Origin: Caenorhabditis elegans
Lineage: Eukaryota > Nematoda > Chromadorea > Rhabditida > Rhabditidae
Direction of reading: 5' to 3'
DNA length: 64,000 nt
Assembly (NCBI RefSeq): GCF_000002985.6
Contig: NC_003280.10
Location: 2,356,001 to 2,420,000, forward strand
Below the pieces are notes generated by a model, which worked only from the letters and a program-made list of their open reading frames with translations, searched no databases and had not been told where the DNA came from. A program made the translations under genes and the position numbers. This document shows positions 22,384-33,545 of this stretch, piece by piece (within the stretch, counting starts at the first letter, position 1; the number at the start of each line of letters is the position of its first letter).

Positions 22384-23000
22384 CCATATCGCAGGTGTCT
22401 TCTTATCGCCTACGCTGTAGCCTGATCACCAATGATCCTCACTTTTGCTATGGCCTTATCACCCATCCAGTTCCTTATCACTGTGCTCACCAACGTCCGC
22501 GTTCCCTATCATCAGCTCCTTTTATCACTACAGCGTTGTACCTGATAAGCTTTTAATGTTGCTCGCAGGCTGTCCAACTTGCTTATCTCTAGAGCTTATT
22601 TTGCTCTCGAGACCCCGACTGCTCTTTCTGTTTGTGATGCTATCTCCCAAGACCCTTATCGTCCTTTTCAGGCGTCGCTGCGTCTAAACCATATTGCTTG
22701 CGTTTTAGGCACCCGCTCTGTCCAAAGTTATAAGCCATACCCTTATCAACAGCAACGCTCTATCACCATTATCGCACGGGCTCTTTATCACCAACACTTT
22801 TTATTGTTTTAACTCTCCAATCACCCACAAAACCTTATCAGGTTGTCTTCTATTGTCCTCTTCTCTTTTATCACCATGTTACAGTACTACTTGCCATATC
22901 AGCTGGCAATTTACCGCCCTCAAACCTTATCAGCTCGTCCCCTAATTTTATCAATTACTTCTTCTATCAGTAGACTCTTCCTACTCCGCAATCATTTTCG
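22384..23000. promoter_or_regulatory. Dense cluster of GATA-type (TTATC) sites
   Basis: Over about 600 bases the sequence is C/T-rich with roughly 18 TATC/GATA motifs, many as CCTTATCA, CTTATC or TTTATCACC, at irregular 20-45-base steps. No coding family was recognised in the open frames there. It lies between D8 and D9, about 0.5 kb upstream of D8. It could be a GATA-bound regulatory region or a decayed short tandem repeat. Regulatory role is inference only. Confidence 0.35.
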
Positions 23001-23334
23001 AAAAAGGAAGACCATTAAATCGAGTTGTCAATTTTCTCTTCATAAAATTGAGATTATCATCCACGAATATGGCAAATAAAAAAGTTATTATGAAACGATA
23101 GAAGGTGAAATATCTTTGTCACTATTTAGCCCTGAATAATACAATGAAAACAGTAAAAGTTTGACAAACATCCTCATTGAACTTGTTAATATGACTTTAT
23201 TTTTTTTAATTCAAAAGTACAAGAAAAATATGTATAAGTATAACATCTTGTTTTTTTTAAGTACAATCCAACATTTTTTTTGAAAAAAAACAGAGAATAC
23301 CCCGACAGAATCCGTTCAGTACCAACTTTCTCAA

Positions 23335-23575
23335 AACTACAGTTTTCCTACAGTCACTTGACAGTACAGTCTCATTACAGAACCACTACAGTATCCCCTA
23401 ACCAGCTCAAACCTATTATCTCTTCAACTTCTCAAATAACAGTTTTCCTCAAATTATGTACAGTAATCTTACAAAGAATACTTTAGACTAAACTTTTAAA
23501 AAAAACTACAGTAGCCCTACAGTAATCCTACAATACTCCTACAGTACTCCTACAGTACTACCACAGCTACGCGTA
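23335..23575. repeat. Degenerate CTACAGTA-type repeat
   Basis: Recurrent 'ctacagta' and 'cctacagtactcc' units, densest at 23505-23575. Shorter runs occur near 27185, 29255 and 43355. Non-coding. Confidence 0.6.
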
Positions 23576-23594
23576 GATCTAACAAAAACCATAC

Positions 23595-24277
23595 CATGTG
23601 ACCACTAGCAAAGTCGACTTCTTCCCAGTCAACGAACCATCTTCACCCATAATCGTGTCCGAATCGTTTACATGGATGCCATCCGGATATTTTGTAAACT
23701 TCCACACACCACCATCACAAATTTTACCATAATAGTCAATTACACTTCCAGATATTGTAGATGGAGGTATGACGTTCTATAATTTGATTGTTCCTTAAAT
23801 AAGAGCTTCCATGGGAGGCAGGCGCGGTTTTAGGGCCTGACGCCGCGGCCGACACTTTTCGGGCTCCCATCCAGGAGACCCGGCTCGCGGCGGGAGGCAA
23901 GCAGGCGGTTTGGCGCCTGCATGGAAGTCCTACTTTGAATAAGAAACATATCACTCACAAATGGGTTAACAACATCCATTGGGTAGAACGGTTCGATTTC
24001 ACTTGCAGGGAACGTGGCTACCAAATATGGTACTGCATTTCCCGGGCAAGTTATGTCTTGACAACCATCTATTTCGACAATCTGTGGTGTGGCTGGAATT
24101 TTGAAGATAAAATGAATTCCAAAAAAAAAACTCACCATCAAACATAGTTTCCAATTTGGGACACGCGTCCGAACTGGCTTCGCACACTTTTTCTGAAAAT
24201 TGCTGAAATTTTTGGAAAAAAACGAGTAAAAATATGTAACCAGTAGTTGATTCCATAACTATTGTAGTCATCATTTC
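23595..24277 (-). CDS. D9: DUF281-like gene, leader and last exon not found
   Basis: Exons (minus): 24277-24241, about 24192-24135, 24092-23959, 23776-23595. They encode 'EMMTTIVMESTT', 'EKVCEASSDACPKL', 'IVEIDGCQDITCPGNAVP', 'SEIEPFYPMD', 'DYYGKICDGGVWKFTKYPDG' and 'DGSLTGKK', with consistent phases. No CMRTVPP or ECPID leader could be found in the 1.1 kb upstream. No tiny Cys exon was found downstream, where CTACAGTA repeats begin. Without a leader the product would not be secreted. Possibly a 5'-truncated pseudogene. Confidence 0.55.
23805..23935. mobile_element. GC-rich foldback insert in D9 intron
   Basis: 'gcttccatgggaggcaggcg' on the left and 'ggcgcctgcatggaagtcc' on the right are imperfect inverted ends around a GC-rich core containing 'gccgacacttttcggg'. 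The same core motif recurs at 56.08 kb. Base composition is strikingly unlike the surroundings. Confidence 0.55.
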
Positions 24278-25948
24278 CTAAATAAAACTGTTTAAAGTGG
24301 CGATGGGCGTGGCTAGCATTGCTGATTGGTCAGCCTTACTGTAGAGGGTGGGCGGCCATAATCATTGACAAAAATGGGATTTTACTGTATTTTTTCAGCT
24401 TTTGAAAAAAATCTATTCAACTGCTTCAAATTCGTAATATAATGCTAACAAAGCTCAAGGGCTCCAGTGTTGTTTTTAGCTTCTAGAGGGTCTCCGTAAT
24501 TTATATAACTAATAAATTCAATATAGGAATGGGTAAATGGGTACATTTGTTAAAACTGACGTAACTTTATAACCTGATTAGCTACAAAAACGTCAAATAT
24601 ATTTTCTGAAAGTTGAATTTATGGTGATTTTTTTGGTAATTTTTCAAACAAAAACCCCATGTTTTCTATAAGATATAACAGTTTGAATATGTAAAACTAG
24701 TGTTTTCAACTGAAAAACGGAAAGTTTACTTCAATCTTTTTAAATTTTCAGCAAGAATCGTAAGCTTTAATATTATTATTAATATGGAAAAAAATATTGT
24801 TAACTTATTTTATAAAGTTTCATCAGAATTGGAATCAAACTTTTTTGAGAAAATTGGCCAAAAAATTGTTTCGTCCAGATTTGTTCAAACTTGCCGAATT
24901 AATTTATTTAACGTTCTTGCAACAAGTTACTCACAAAAACTTTGTTAAAAACTTGCTATTTGATTAAAAAATCCTAATAGAAATCAAAGAAATTCAGTAT
25001 TAAATCAAAAAGTATTGACAAAATTTACAATAAAAAATTCTAAATAAAACATATATTCGCAGATTTTTTAAAGTGCACCAAAAAAGGTTTTCTACTATGT
25101 TTTTTTCAAAAAATTAAGAAAAAAAATAGTTTACTGTGTTCGTTTCATAGATTAAAGTCAGGTACCCATTTACAACCCGTGATGGAGCCTATACTTCTCC
25201 CAGCTCCACGGTTGTATGGAAAAGTTGTCAACTGATAAAATATTTGTGAGATGTTTTTCTATAGTTTGCAGTTTGTTAATTACTTATATGTTCAAAACAA
25301 AATGGGATATGAGCTGTTATATTAGTTTCTCTAGTTGGTCAAGTTGATCTTCTCTGTACTCTTATCTTATCATTAGTCTCGTTCCGTCAGTGTCTTGTTT
25401 CACCAGTCTGTCTGCGGAGAAGTCTGGTCAATTTAGTTTGACGATTTCTCGGCTTTCGTGATCACTTAAACTCTTTTTCAAAGCTGTTAATATTACTCAT
25501 ATAAATTTATAAGTTAGTGTTTCATCAGCTTACTTCCCATTCTTACCATTTCTCAAAAAATATTTCTGGTTGAACAGTCAATAGATCCTTTTTTTTTGTT
25601 GGTAGTGAAACTTTTGAACTCTCCTATTTAGCTTATGTTAAATCTATTTTTAAAAAAGGCACACATTCATATTGATTAATTTTTTGTTAGATTTTGAGGA
25701 GACGTTGGACCAGTCTCCGATTTGGTTCTTTGCTATATTTTTCTCTTCTCCAAATGCATAGTAGAAACCTGATCCTGTGTACGGCCAGAGTTCGATTAAT
25801 GTCTGGCCAATCTTCCCTACTTTTGTATGGTGACAGAAAAAAACATTAATTATCTTAATACTTGATACTTGGTAAAACACAAAACTTTATTCCAAAAACC
25901 TTAATAAATCATCAATATACATATGTGTTCATCGTACAATCCGAAAAA
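24278..25948. other. Intergenic with dispersed repeat and GATA site
   Basis: 24520-25165 is a copy of a dispersed AT-rich repeat ('gataactgttt'-type, 'aaaacggaaagtttacttca') also present at 57.2 and 59.7-60.2 kb. A double GATA motif 'cttatcttatca' lies near 25370. 25650-25880 (minus) holds a short frame duplicated at 27955-28170. Confidence 0.5.
25650..25870 (-). other. Duplicated short reading frame, copy 1
   Basis: The minus frame contains 'KIGQTLIELWPYTGSG' and 'YAFGEEKNIAKNQIGDWSNV'. A second copy is at 27955-28170. The copies differ at some amino-acid positions but share the same stop. Each lies just 3' of a DUF281-like gene (D10, D11). No start signal or family was recognised. It may be a relic exon or just duplicated non-coding DNA. 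Confidence 0.3.
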
Positions 25949-27434
25949 TCACTCGCAATCTACTTGGTTTAGAGCCGATTTCTTCCCACTATAGGATCCA
26001 TCTGCTCCGTAAGTACCAGAACCGGAAAAAGTGCCAATTCCAATTGGATACTCTGTGGCCGTTAACTTGTTATTCTCACACACAAGTCCAAAGTATCCAT
26101 TTAACTTCTCAACAATTTCTCCCGGTGTAACTGGGCTGTTAATAAACTATAAAAGTTTTTTTCTTGTTTTTGAAAAACTGTATAAAGATGCCACTCACAA
26201 AATCATCACCTACGTACCTGGAGTAGGTGGTGGTATTTCACTGTCATCAAATGAAGCACCAAGAAATGGAACAAATCCATATGCACACGATAGTTCAATG
26301 CAGCCTTCCGTGTCAGTTGTGATGATCACGTTAGCTGTAATTCCAGAAATTCAGGACGGCAATTTTGAGATTTGCCGCACGCCTCTGTTCTGAACCTTCA
26401 TAGAAACTGCCCTCATGAGGTTCTTCGGCAATTATTGGTTACAAATCAGAGGTGTGCGGCAAATTTGCCGAATTTGCCGAGCACGGCAAATTTCAAAAAA
26501 GTAGGTTTGCCGAATTTGCCGAGCTCGGCAAATTTTGAAACTGGCCGCACACATCAAAAATTTGACAGTACAATTTTGACCAAAACTATTGATTTTTTTC
26601 CCAAAAATTTTTGAAAAATGACACAATATTGAGTTATTTTAATCTTTAAGCAGACACTACACGGAACTTATTCTGAAACCAGATGTGTGTTAAAAATTTA
26701 GTAGTTTTGGTGCTCCAAAAACATCAAAAAATATCAAATTTTTCGGAGTTAGTTAAGCACTGCAAATTTGCCGAATTTGCCGTGCTCGGCAAATTTTGAG
26801 ATTTGCCGCACACCCCTGCTACAAATTTCAAAGAACGAGGGGCTGACTTACCTGAAAGCACTGACGCCAAATCTGGGCACGTGGCTTCACTAATTTTGCA
26901 TAGTTGTTCTGAAACCAGCTGGAATTTTGAGAGATTTGTCAATTGTAGGATTACCTGTTACGGTTGATGGTTCCATTGCAGGCGTTGTCATCATCGTTAC
27001 CTTAAAGTACAGTGTTCGAATCTACTTGTAGATATTATCAATTTATATAGGTATACCTCCTAGAAAAACTAGGCCTAATACATAAATTTTTGAAGTCTTT
27101 AATTATGTACTATGCTGTTAAAGTAAAATAGAATTGTTTTCCCTTACCAGCCGTGGACTAAGAGCTTAAAACTAATTTTCTTAAACTACAGTAACCCTAC
27201 AGTACTACATGTGAGTCCATAGTGGACTTTTACCTCAGTTACACTTGTTTCCTCGGCGGCATTTGTGGTAGAAGGAGCCATCGGAGCCTCTGTGCTTTCA
27301 CCAGGAGCCATTGTACTTTCCACAGGAGCCAATGTACTCGGTATATAGACATCATCCGGCGGAACCATTCGCATACAGCATTCAGTTACTACCATCAAAC
27401 ATAGAGTAGTTAGAAATAAAATTAAAATATTCAT
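25949..27434 (-). pseudogene. D10: DUF281-like class B gene with 1-bp deletion
   Basis: Exons (minus): 27434-27234, 27000-26955, 26908-26852, 26334-26199, 26146-25949. Leader ends VVTEC then CMRMVPPDDVYIPST and repeated 'APxEST' units. Then 'VTMMTTPAMEPS', 'QLCKISEATCPDLASV', 'TTDTEGCIELSCAYG', 'SEIPPPTPG', 'GYFGLVCENNKLTATEYPIG', 'DGSYSGKK' and 'VDCE' with no final intron. Compared with D11, one base is missing in exon 4 after PTPG, giving a stop. The change also creates a GTACGT donor-like site, but using it does not restore the frame. Intron 3 holds a hAT-like MITE. Otherwise intact, so the loss looks recent. Confidence 0.65.
26447..26818. mobile_element. hAT-like MITE in D10 intron 3
   Basis: Ends CAGAGGTGTGCGGCAAAT and the inverse of CAGGGGTGTGCGGCAAATCT, flanked by 8-base repeats ttacaaat/ctacaaat (7 of 8 match). 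'aatttgccgaatttgccg' repeats lie near both ends. The 8-base target duplication and CAGNG start suggest a hAT-type non-autonomous element. A related end is at 26365-26392. Confidence 0.7.
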
Positions 27435-27499
27435 TTTTAAGTAGAAATATATTGGATCAGAAGTTTGATAGCAAAAAAGACAATAATGAGGATATAGTC

Positions 27500-27840
27500 A
27501 GACTGATCACTTCTTCGGAGATAAATCCAGTTACGTAAGAATTGAAATCAATGTTTATCGGAGGCAGGCACCTGTCTATCCAAACTTGGACGATATTCTA
27601 GTTTTAGTTTGGATTCGGAGTGATCTCTTTTTTGAGAGTTTTTGGAACATTTTTGGAAAAAGGCTTTAGCCATGTTAAAAACTTACCTGGGCATGCATAC
27701 TTTCGGGCAGTGCCTCATCTAACTAGTTGAGACTAGGTGATCGTTTTCTATTGTTGGTCAAGTTGATCTTCTCTGTACTTATCTCTGTATCTTATCATAA
27801 TTCTTGTTCTCCAGTTTCTTGTTTCGACAGTCTGTCTGTG
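27500..27840 (-). promoter_or_regulatory. Class B upstream region of D10 with GATA sites
   Basis: Contains 'gactgatcacttcttcgg', 'ggcacctgtctatcc' (E-box CACCTG beside TATC) and 'gtatcttatcataattc'. The same ordered blocks occur upstream of D11, D15, D16, D19 and D20. Conservation may reflect shared ancestry as much as function. Confidence 0.45.
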
Positions 27841-27954
27841 GAGAAGTCTGGTCATTTTAGTTTGGCGATATCTCGGCCCATAATATTTTGTGATCCGTTT
27901 TTTTTTACAGTGAGAATTTTGAACTCTCCTATTTAGCTTATGTTAAATCTATTT

Positions 27955-28170
27955 TTAAAAAAGGCACACATTCATATTGATTGATTTTTTGTTAGATTTT
28001 GAGGAGACGTTGGACCAGTCTCCGATTTGGTTCTTTGCTATATTTTTCTCTTCTCCAAATGCATAGTCGAAGCCTGATCCTGTGTACGGCCAGAGTCCGA
28101 TCAATGTTTCTCCAATCTTCACTATCTTTGTGTGGTGCCAGAAAATTATTCTTGGTGAAACTAAAAACTT
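27955..28170 (-). other. Duplicated short reading frame, copy 2
   Basis: Partner of 25650-25870: 'KIGETLIGLWPYTGSG' and 'YAFGEEKNIAKNQIGDWSNV', ending at the same stop. It lies between D10 and D11, directly 3' of D11. Confidence 0.3.
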
Positions 28171-28225
28171 TATTCTTAACAATAATAAATCATCAATATT
28201 TATGTTCATCATACAATCCGAAAAA

Positions 28226-29595
28226 TCACTCGCACTGTACAATGTTTAGAGCCGATTTCTTCCCGTTATATGACCCATCCGCTCCAAAAATACCACTGCC
28301 GGTATAAGTGTCAATTCCAAGTGGATACTTCGTTGCCTTCAACTTATTATTCTCACACACGAGTCCATAATATCCACTTAATCCACCGACAACTTCTTGA
28401 GGCGGTAATGGGACTCTAATCGACTATAAAAGCTAATTGTTTTTTGAAAAACTGTATAAAGATACCACTCACAAAATCATCACCTACGTCACCTGGAGTA
28501 GGTGGTGGTATTTCACTGTTATCAAATGAAGCAGTAAGAGATGGATCATTTCCAGGTACACACGATAATTCAATGCATCCGTCCGTGTCAGTTGTCATGG
28601 CTACTTGACCTGAAATTCCAGTTGAAGTTGTATATCAGAAGTTTCACGAATGAATACCCCCTCCATTTTTAGTTATTTTTTATTAGTATTGTTTGTTTTC
28701 TAGATTTTGTTTTCTCTTTTCCTCACCCGCCCAGCCATCGCCTAAACCTAAGCCTAAGCCTGCGGAAAATTTGCCAAGCTTGCCGAATTTACCGAGCTTG
28801 GCAAGTTTGGAGAAAAGAGATTTGTTGAATTTGCCGAGCTCGACAAATTTTGAGATTTGCCGCACGTCCCTGTTACAAATTTCAAAGAATCTCGGGCTGG
28901 CTTACCTGAGATCACTGACGCCAAATCTGGGCACGTGGCTGCACTAATTTTGCATAGTTGTTCTGAAACCAGCTGGAATTTTGAGAGATTTGTCAATTGT
29001 AGGATTACCTGTTACGGTTGATGATTCCATTGCGGGTGTTGTCATCATCGTTACCTTAAAGTACAGTGTTCGAATCTACTTGTAGATATTATCAATTTAT
29101 ATAGGTATACCTCCTAGAAAAACTAGGCCTAATACATAAATTTTTGAAGTCTTTAATTATGTACTATACTGTTAAAGTAAAAGAGAATTGTTTTCCCTTA
29201 CCAGCCGTGGACTAAGAGCTAAGAGCTTAAAACTAATTTTCTTAAACTACAGTAACCCTACAGTACTACAGTACTCCCTACACTGACGCCAACTAATAAT
29301 GGTGGCTACTAACCATGGACAAACAGAATAAAGATTAAAGTTAAATATTTCAATAATTATCATTATATTCTTCGTTTATTAAATTAATATGTATTAAAAA
29401 TACCTCAGGCGCCTCGGTTTCCGCTGAGGTATAAATACCCCCAGGAGTCATTGTGCTCACCCCAGGAGCCATAGTACTTTCCACAGGTGCCAATGTGCTC
29501 GGAATATAGACATCATCTGGCGGAACCATTCGCATACAACATTCAGTTCCTACCATCAAACATTGAATAGTTAGAAATAAGGTTAAAAAATTCAT
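28226..29595 (-). CDS. D11: DUF281-like secreted protein, class B leader
   Basis: Exons (minus): 29595-29404, 29054-29009, 28962-28906, 28609-28473, 28423-28226. Leader ends MVGTEC then CMRMVPPDDVYIPST and a Thr/Pro stalk. Then 'VTMMTTPAMESS', 'QLCKISAATCPDLASV', 'TTDTDGCIELSCVPG', 'SEIPPPTPGDVGDDF', 'GYYGLVCENNKLKATKYPLG', 'DGSYNGKK' and 'QCE' stop. The usual last intron is absent and the Cys codon is uninterrupted, as in D10. Phases agree. This is the intact sister of D10; together with its flanks it is a tandem duplicate. The stalk has fewer 'MAPG' units than D15 and D16. Confidence 0.75.
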
Positions 29596-30165
29596 TTTTA
29601 AGTAGAAATATATTTGATCAGAAGCTTAATGGCAGCGAAAAAAAAATAATGGAGGTAGGTGGAGTGAGACTGATCTCTTCTTCATCCTCGGAGATAAATC
29701 CAGTTACGTAAGAATTGGAATCAATTTTTATCGGCGATACCTGTCTATCCCATTCTTGAACGATATTCAAGTTTCTCAATGATCTCTTTTTATTTTTCTT
29801 TCAAAAATGTTTCAATAGAGCCTTACGCTAATTTTTGACAAACCAATTATATGTTTCATTATTGATATCATTGTAGTTAAAATTGTATTTATAAAAAACT
29901 AGGCGGCACCAACAAATAATTGTTTAACTATTTTAAGTTCACCTGGTTTCCAAGAAGGTCTATGTTAATTGAAACATCTTCAAAAAAATGAGTAGGTATA
30001 TTAGTTGCTATAGCGTTCATCAAGTTTGGTAAATGATCACATAGTCTGTATCTTATTATTATTCTTGTTCTCTCCGTTTCTTGTTCCAACAGTCCGGAAA
30101 AGTCTGGTAAATTTAGTTTGGTTCTAAAGTTTGCGTGTTCATATTTTGAAGTATTCTATCATTAC
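29596..30165. other. Upstream region of D11
   Basis: Holds the class B blocks ('gagactgatctcttcttc', 'acctgtctatcc') and 'gtatcttattattattcttg' near 30050. No gene. Confidence 0.4.
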
Positions 30166-30167
30166 TT

Positions 30168-32066
30168 ATCATTACTTATATATAAAAAAATAGTGTGGGT
30201 CTGTCCATAGTTTGTAGTCTATGTAGTCTTTGTAGTCTGTGACGTCACCCCTAAAGTCACTGAGAGTTGTGGGCGGGGCCAGTCACCCTTCGTGGCGAGA
30301 CCCATCGTTGCGAGACCCTTCGTGGCGAGACCCATCGTGGCGAGACCCATCGTGGCGAGACCCATCGTGGCGAGACCCATACATTTTGGCGGGAATTTAA
30401 ATTTTCTTTAAAATTTTTTGGCGGGAATTCAAATTTTCTGTGAAAAATTTTGGCGGGAATTCAAATTTTCTGAAAAATTTTTGGCGGGAATTCAAATTTT
30501 CAGTGAAAAATTATGGCGGGAAATTCAAATTTTTAGAGAAATTTTGTCGGAGTAGTCAAATTTAACTTTGTTTGACAGAAAAAAAAAGTATGAAGGGGAA
30601 GATAGTTTGAACCACAGAAGGTTCACACCAAATTCCCGCACACAACCAATGCGACATACCGGCACATTTGTTTAGAATTTAATAAACCTATAGAAGAGGA
30701 AAACTTCATGCAATAAACTTCGAGAATCTTCTAGAAATTTCGAAAAACTTCTAGATATCTCGGATTACGTAACACTTGACGACGTCACACATGATGAGGA
30801 CATTAAGTAAACGTCACAGGCTGAACCCAATATAATTTTCAGAAAATTCTGGAACCTTCTAGAATTTTGGAGAAACTTCCAGAAAATTCTGATGACGTCA
30901 CAATCACTGGCGTAACAAAAAATAAGTCACAGATTATGACGTCACATATGATGACACCTATATAGTCTCACATTCGGAAAAAAAATAGGTGATGACGCCA
31001 AATATATCAGCGTCACAGAATGTGACGTCATAGGCTCCGCCCATTACAGTAAAAGAAACTTCTGGAATCTTCCAGAAGTTGCAGAAAAAGAAGAGAATGT
31101 TCCAATAACGTCACAAAAGATGACGTCACTGATAAAGACATCACAGGAACTACCCATTAATATAATCAAGAAGATTCTACAACCATCTAGAAACTTCTGG
31201 TTTTTTCAATGTAGTGTGCAAAATTTAAATTTTGACTATTTCATTGTGCAATTTTTAATTTATATTATTACAAGTTTAAACTATATTAAATCTGTCCTTC
31301 TAAAACCCAATTCGTTTCAAGACCCAAAACTTCTAGAATCTTCCAAAAAAATCATTAACTATATATAAAAAAATAGTGTGGGTCTGTCCATAGTTTGTAG
31401 TCTATGTAGTCTTTGTAGTCTGTGACGTCACACCTAAATGCCACTGAAAATTGTGGGCGGGGTCCTGCGCCCTTCGTGTCGAGACCCATCATGGTGAGAC
31501 CATCGTGTCGAGACCCCTAATTTTTGGCGGGAATTCAAATTTTTTGTGAAAATATTTGGCGGGAATTCAAATTTTTTGTGAAAGAAATTTTCCAGAACTT
31601 TCTGAAAAAAATTGAGAAAATTCTGAAAATTTCAATTTCGTGGAAAAATTCAGAAAAACTCCGCAAAGTTCTAGAACCTTTCAGAAAGTTCAAAAAAACT
31701 TCAAGTTTTGATACTCCTGGAATATTCTGAAGTTTCAAAAATTAAAAAAAAGATCAAAAATTGTTAGAATTTCCAGTAAAACGCTCGCCAAAAACTTTCG
31801 GAGAGGACCGGAAAAGGGTCATATGATTTTACGAACGTGTTGAAAATTATACGTTCAAGTAATTTAGAAATAGCTCCATGAAACTTGAGGTTTTAGAGTT
31901 GTAATTGCTTAAAACTTAGTTATATAATATTTATGTTGCTCGAAAACTTCCGGAAAACAGAGAAAAAAGCTTCCATCTGCAGAGAAAGGCTCAGAAATTT
32001 CAGAATTTGATTTTAGTTTTGAGAACGCCAGTCGGAGCACGCGCTTCAGCGCGTGCGAACGGCTGG
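30168..32066. mobile_element. Helitron-like non-autonomous element(s), nested
   Basis: Two left-end copies ('tcattacttatatataaaaa' near 30168 and 'tcattaactatatataaaaa' near 31350) each lead into 'tagtgtgggtctgtccatag'. A right end near 32020-32066 has a hairpin (GCACGCGC, loop, GCGCGTGC) followed by CTGG before T. TC at the 5' end, a 3' hairpin and a CTRR end are Helitron hallmarks. Inside are 'cccatcgtggcgagac' and 'ggcgggaattcaaatttt' tandem repeats and many TGACGTCA palindromes. No Rep/helicase is encoded. Exact left boundary uncertain. Confidence 0.6.
30289..30550. repeat. Two short tandem repeats inside the Helitron-like element
   Basis: About six units of 'cgtggcgagacccat' at 30289-30383, then about five units of 'tttggcgggaattcaaattt' at 30385-30545. 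Related, shorter runs appear after the second left end at 31480-31580. Confidence 0.8.
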
Positions 32067-32362
32067 TAAACTTATAAATAAATGTTTATTTTCCATTTTG
32101 ATAATTAAACATAAATATTGTTACTACATAGAATAGTAGTAAAAAGTAAATAGAATTGCATTGCTATGCTGATCTGGAAGTCGTCTACACTGTCTTCTGG
32201 CGATCCCACTGGGCTTTACTTCAGGCCCACTTCGAGCCAAGGACTGGTTGCGGATTGGCTCGCTTCTAGACTACTAGCAAAAAACACTTTATTCCGAAAA
32301 CTTAATGGATCATCAATTAACAGAAAATGTTTTTCTTCGCACAATACAACAACATTCAGGCT

Positions 32363-32450
32363 TCAGTCGCAATCTAGCTCGTTTAGAGCCGATTTCTTCC
32401 CACTATATGACCCATCTTGACCGGTCGTTTGTCCCGAAGCATAACTGTAA
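32363..32450 (-). pseudogene. D12r: relic of a DUF281-like last exon
   Basis: The minus strand reads 'GQDGSYSGKKSALNELDCD' stop, matching the D10/D11 terminal exon. Upstream exons are not found; a TTTAAA palindrome follows directly at 32458. A truncated gene fragment next to the Helitron-like element. Confidence 0.65.
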
Positions 32451-32457
32451 CGACGGC

Positions 32458-33061
32458 TTAAAGGTGGGGTACCGAAATTTGAGACTTTGCGTTTTTAGAC
32501 CCAAAATGGTCTAAAACTACCGAATTTCGTAATGAGACGTTCTGAAAATTTTTCAAAAAAAAGTTATGGCCTCTCAAAGTTTTGGAAAAAACGGCCTATT
32601 TTTAGCTAAAAACTCAAATTTTGGCAACTTATCGGTGTCGCAGCGGTCGGAACTTAATTTTTATTTCATTATCATCCTTTAAAGCATGTTTTGGCATTTT
32701 ATTACGTGTTGTTTCGTTGATTGAGACGCTTTTTGGGCCAATGGGGACGGAAAATTGTGTCATAATTGCGTCCCCATTGGCCAAAAAAACATCTCAATCA
32801 ACGAAATAACACGTAATAAAATGCCAAAATATGCGTTAAAGGATGATAATCAAATAAAAATTAAGTTCCAACCGCTGCGACACCGATAAGTTGCCAAAAT
32901 TTGAGATTTTAGCTGAAAATAGGCCGTTTTTTCCAAAATTTCGAGAGGCCATAACTTTTTTTTGAAAAATTTTCAGAACGTCTCATTACGAAATTCGGTA
33001 GTTTTGGATCATTTTGGGTCTAAAAAAGCAAAGTCTCAAATTTCGGTGCCCCACCTTTAAA
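32458..33061. mobile_element. Palindromic TTTAAA-flanked element
   Basis: Ends 'ttaaaggtggggtaccgaaa' and the inverse 'tttcggtgccccacctttaa'. Both arms contain 'gtccccattggccaaaa' and 'acaccgataagttgcca' in inverse orientation around a short centre. Flanks are TTTAA. Non-coding. Confidence 0.85.
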
Positions 33062-33545
33062 TTGTCAGGCCCGCTGTTGGGTCGCTTCTAGCTGGTGGGC
33101 AGCCATTCGTCCGCCGATTGGCCCATCTGCAGTACGACATGCTATTTTACTTCCGGGTTAAGGCTAGGCCTTGGGGTGAATCCCGACTTCATCTGCCACC
33201 CCCGCTGATCTTTAGTCCTCTCACGAATCTCTGCACTTTTATCTTATCATTACGCATTATTCTTGTTTTTCCGTATCTGATCCGTCAGTCCGAATCTTAG
33301 ACCAAATCAAGTCTGTATTTCGTAGATCAAGCTATAATCAACTTTTATTGATGCAGTTCAAAGTGCCTGATTCATCAATTCGGGAGTTCTTTTTTATTTG
33401 ACATCTGTTGTGGACACAAAACTTCATCGGTTAGAAATCGACGGAATCTCTAACCCAATTCATGGATCAGATATGCTAGCGAACACACCAAAATATCAAT
33501 TCGCAAGATTGAAATTTTATTGTCAGAAACATTATCGATTATAAA
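33062..33545. other. Intergenic between D12r and D13
   Basis: No gene. A 'cttttatcttatcattacg' GATA pair lies near 33238, at the position where a lost D12 gene would have had its promoter. Confidence 0.35.

Noticed and set aside
30168-31470. LTR pair of a retrotransposon (direct repeats of about 110 bases)
   Set aside because: No TG...CA ends, no polypurine tract, no gag or pol; a Helitron-like interpretation fits the hairpin and CTGG end better.
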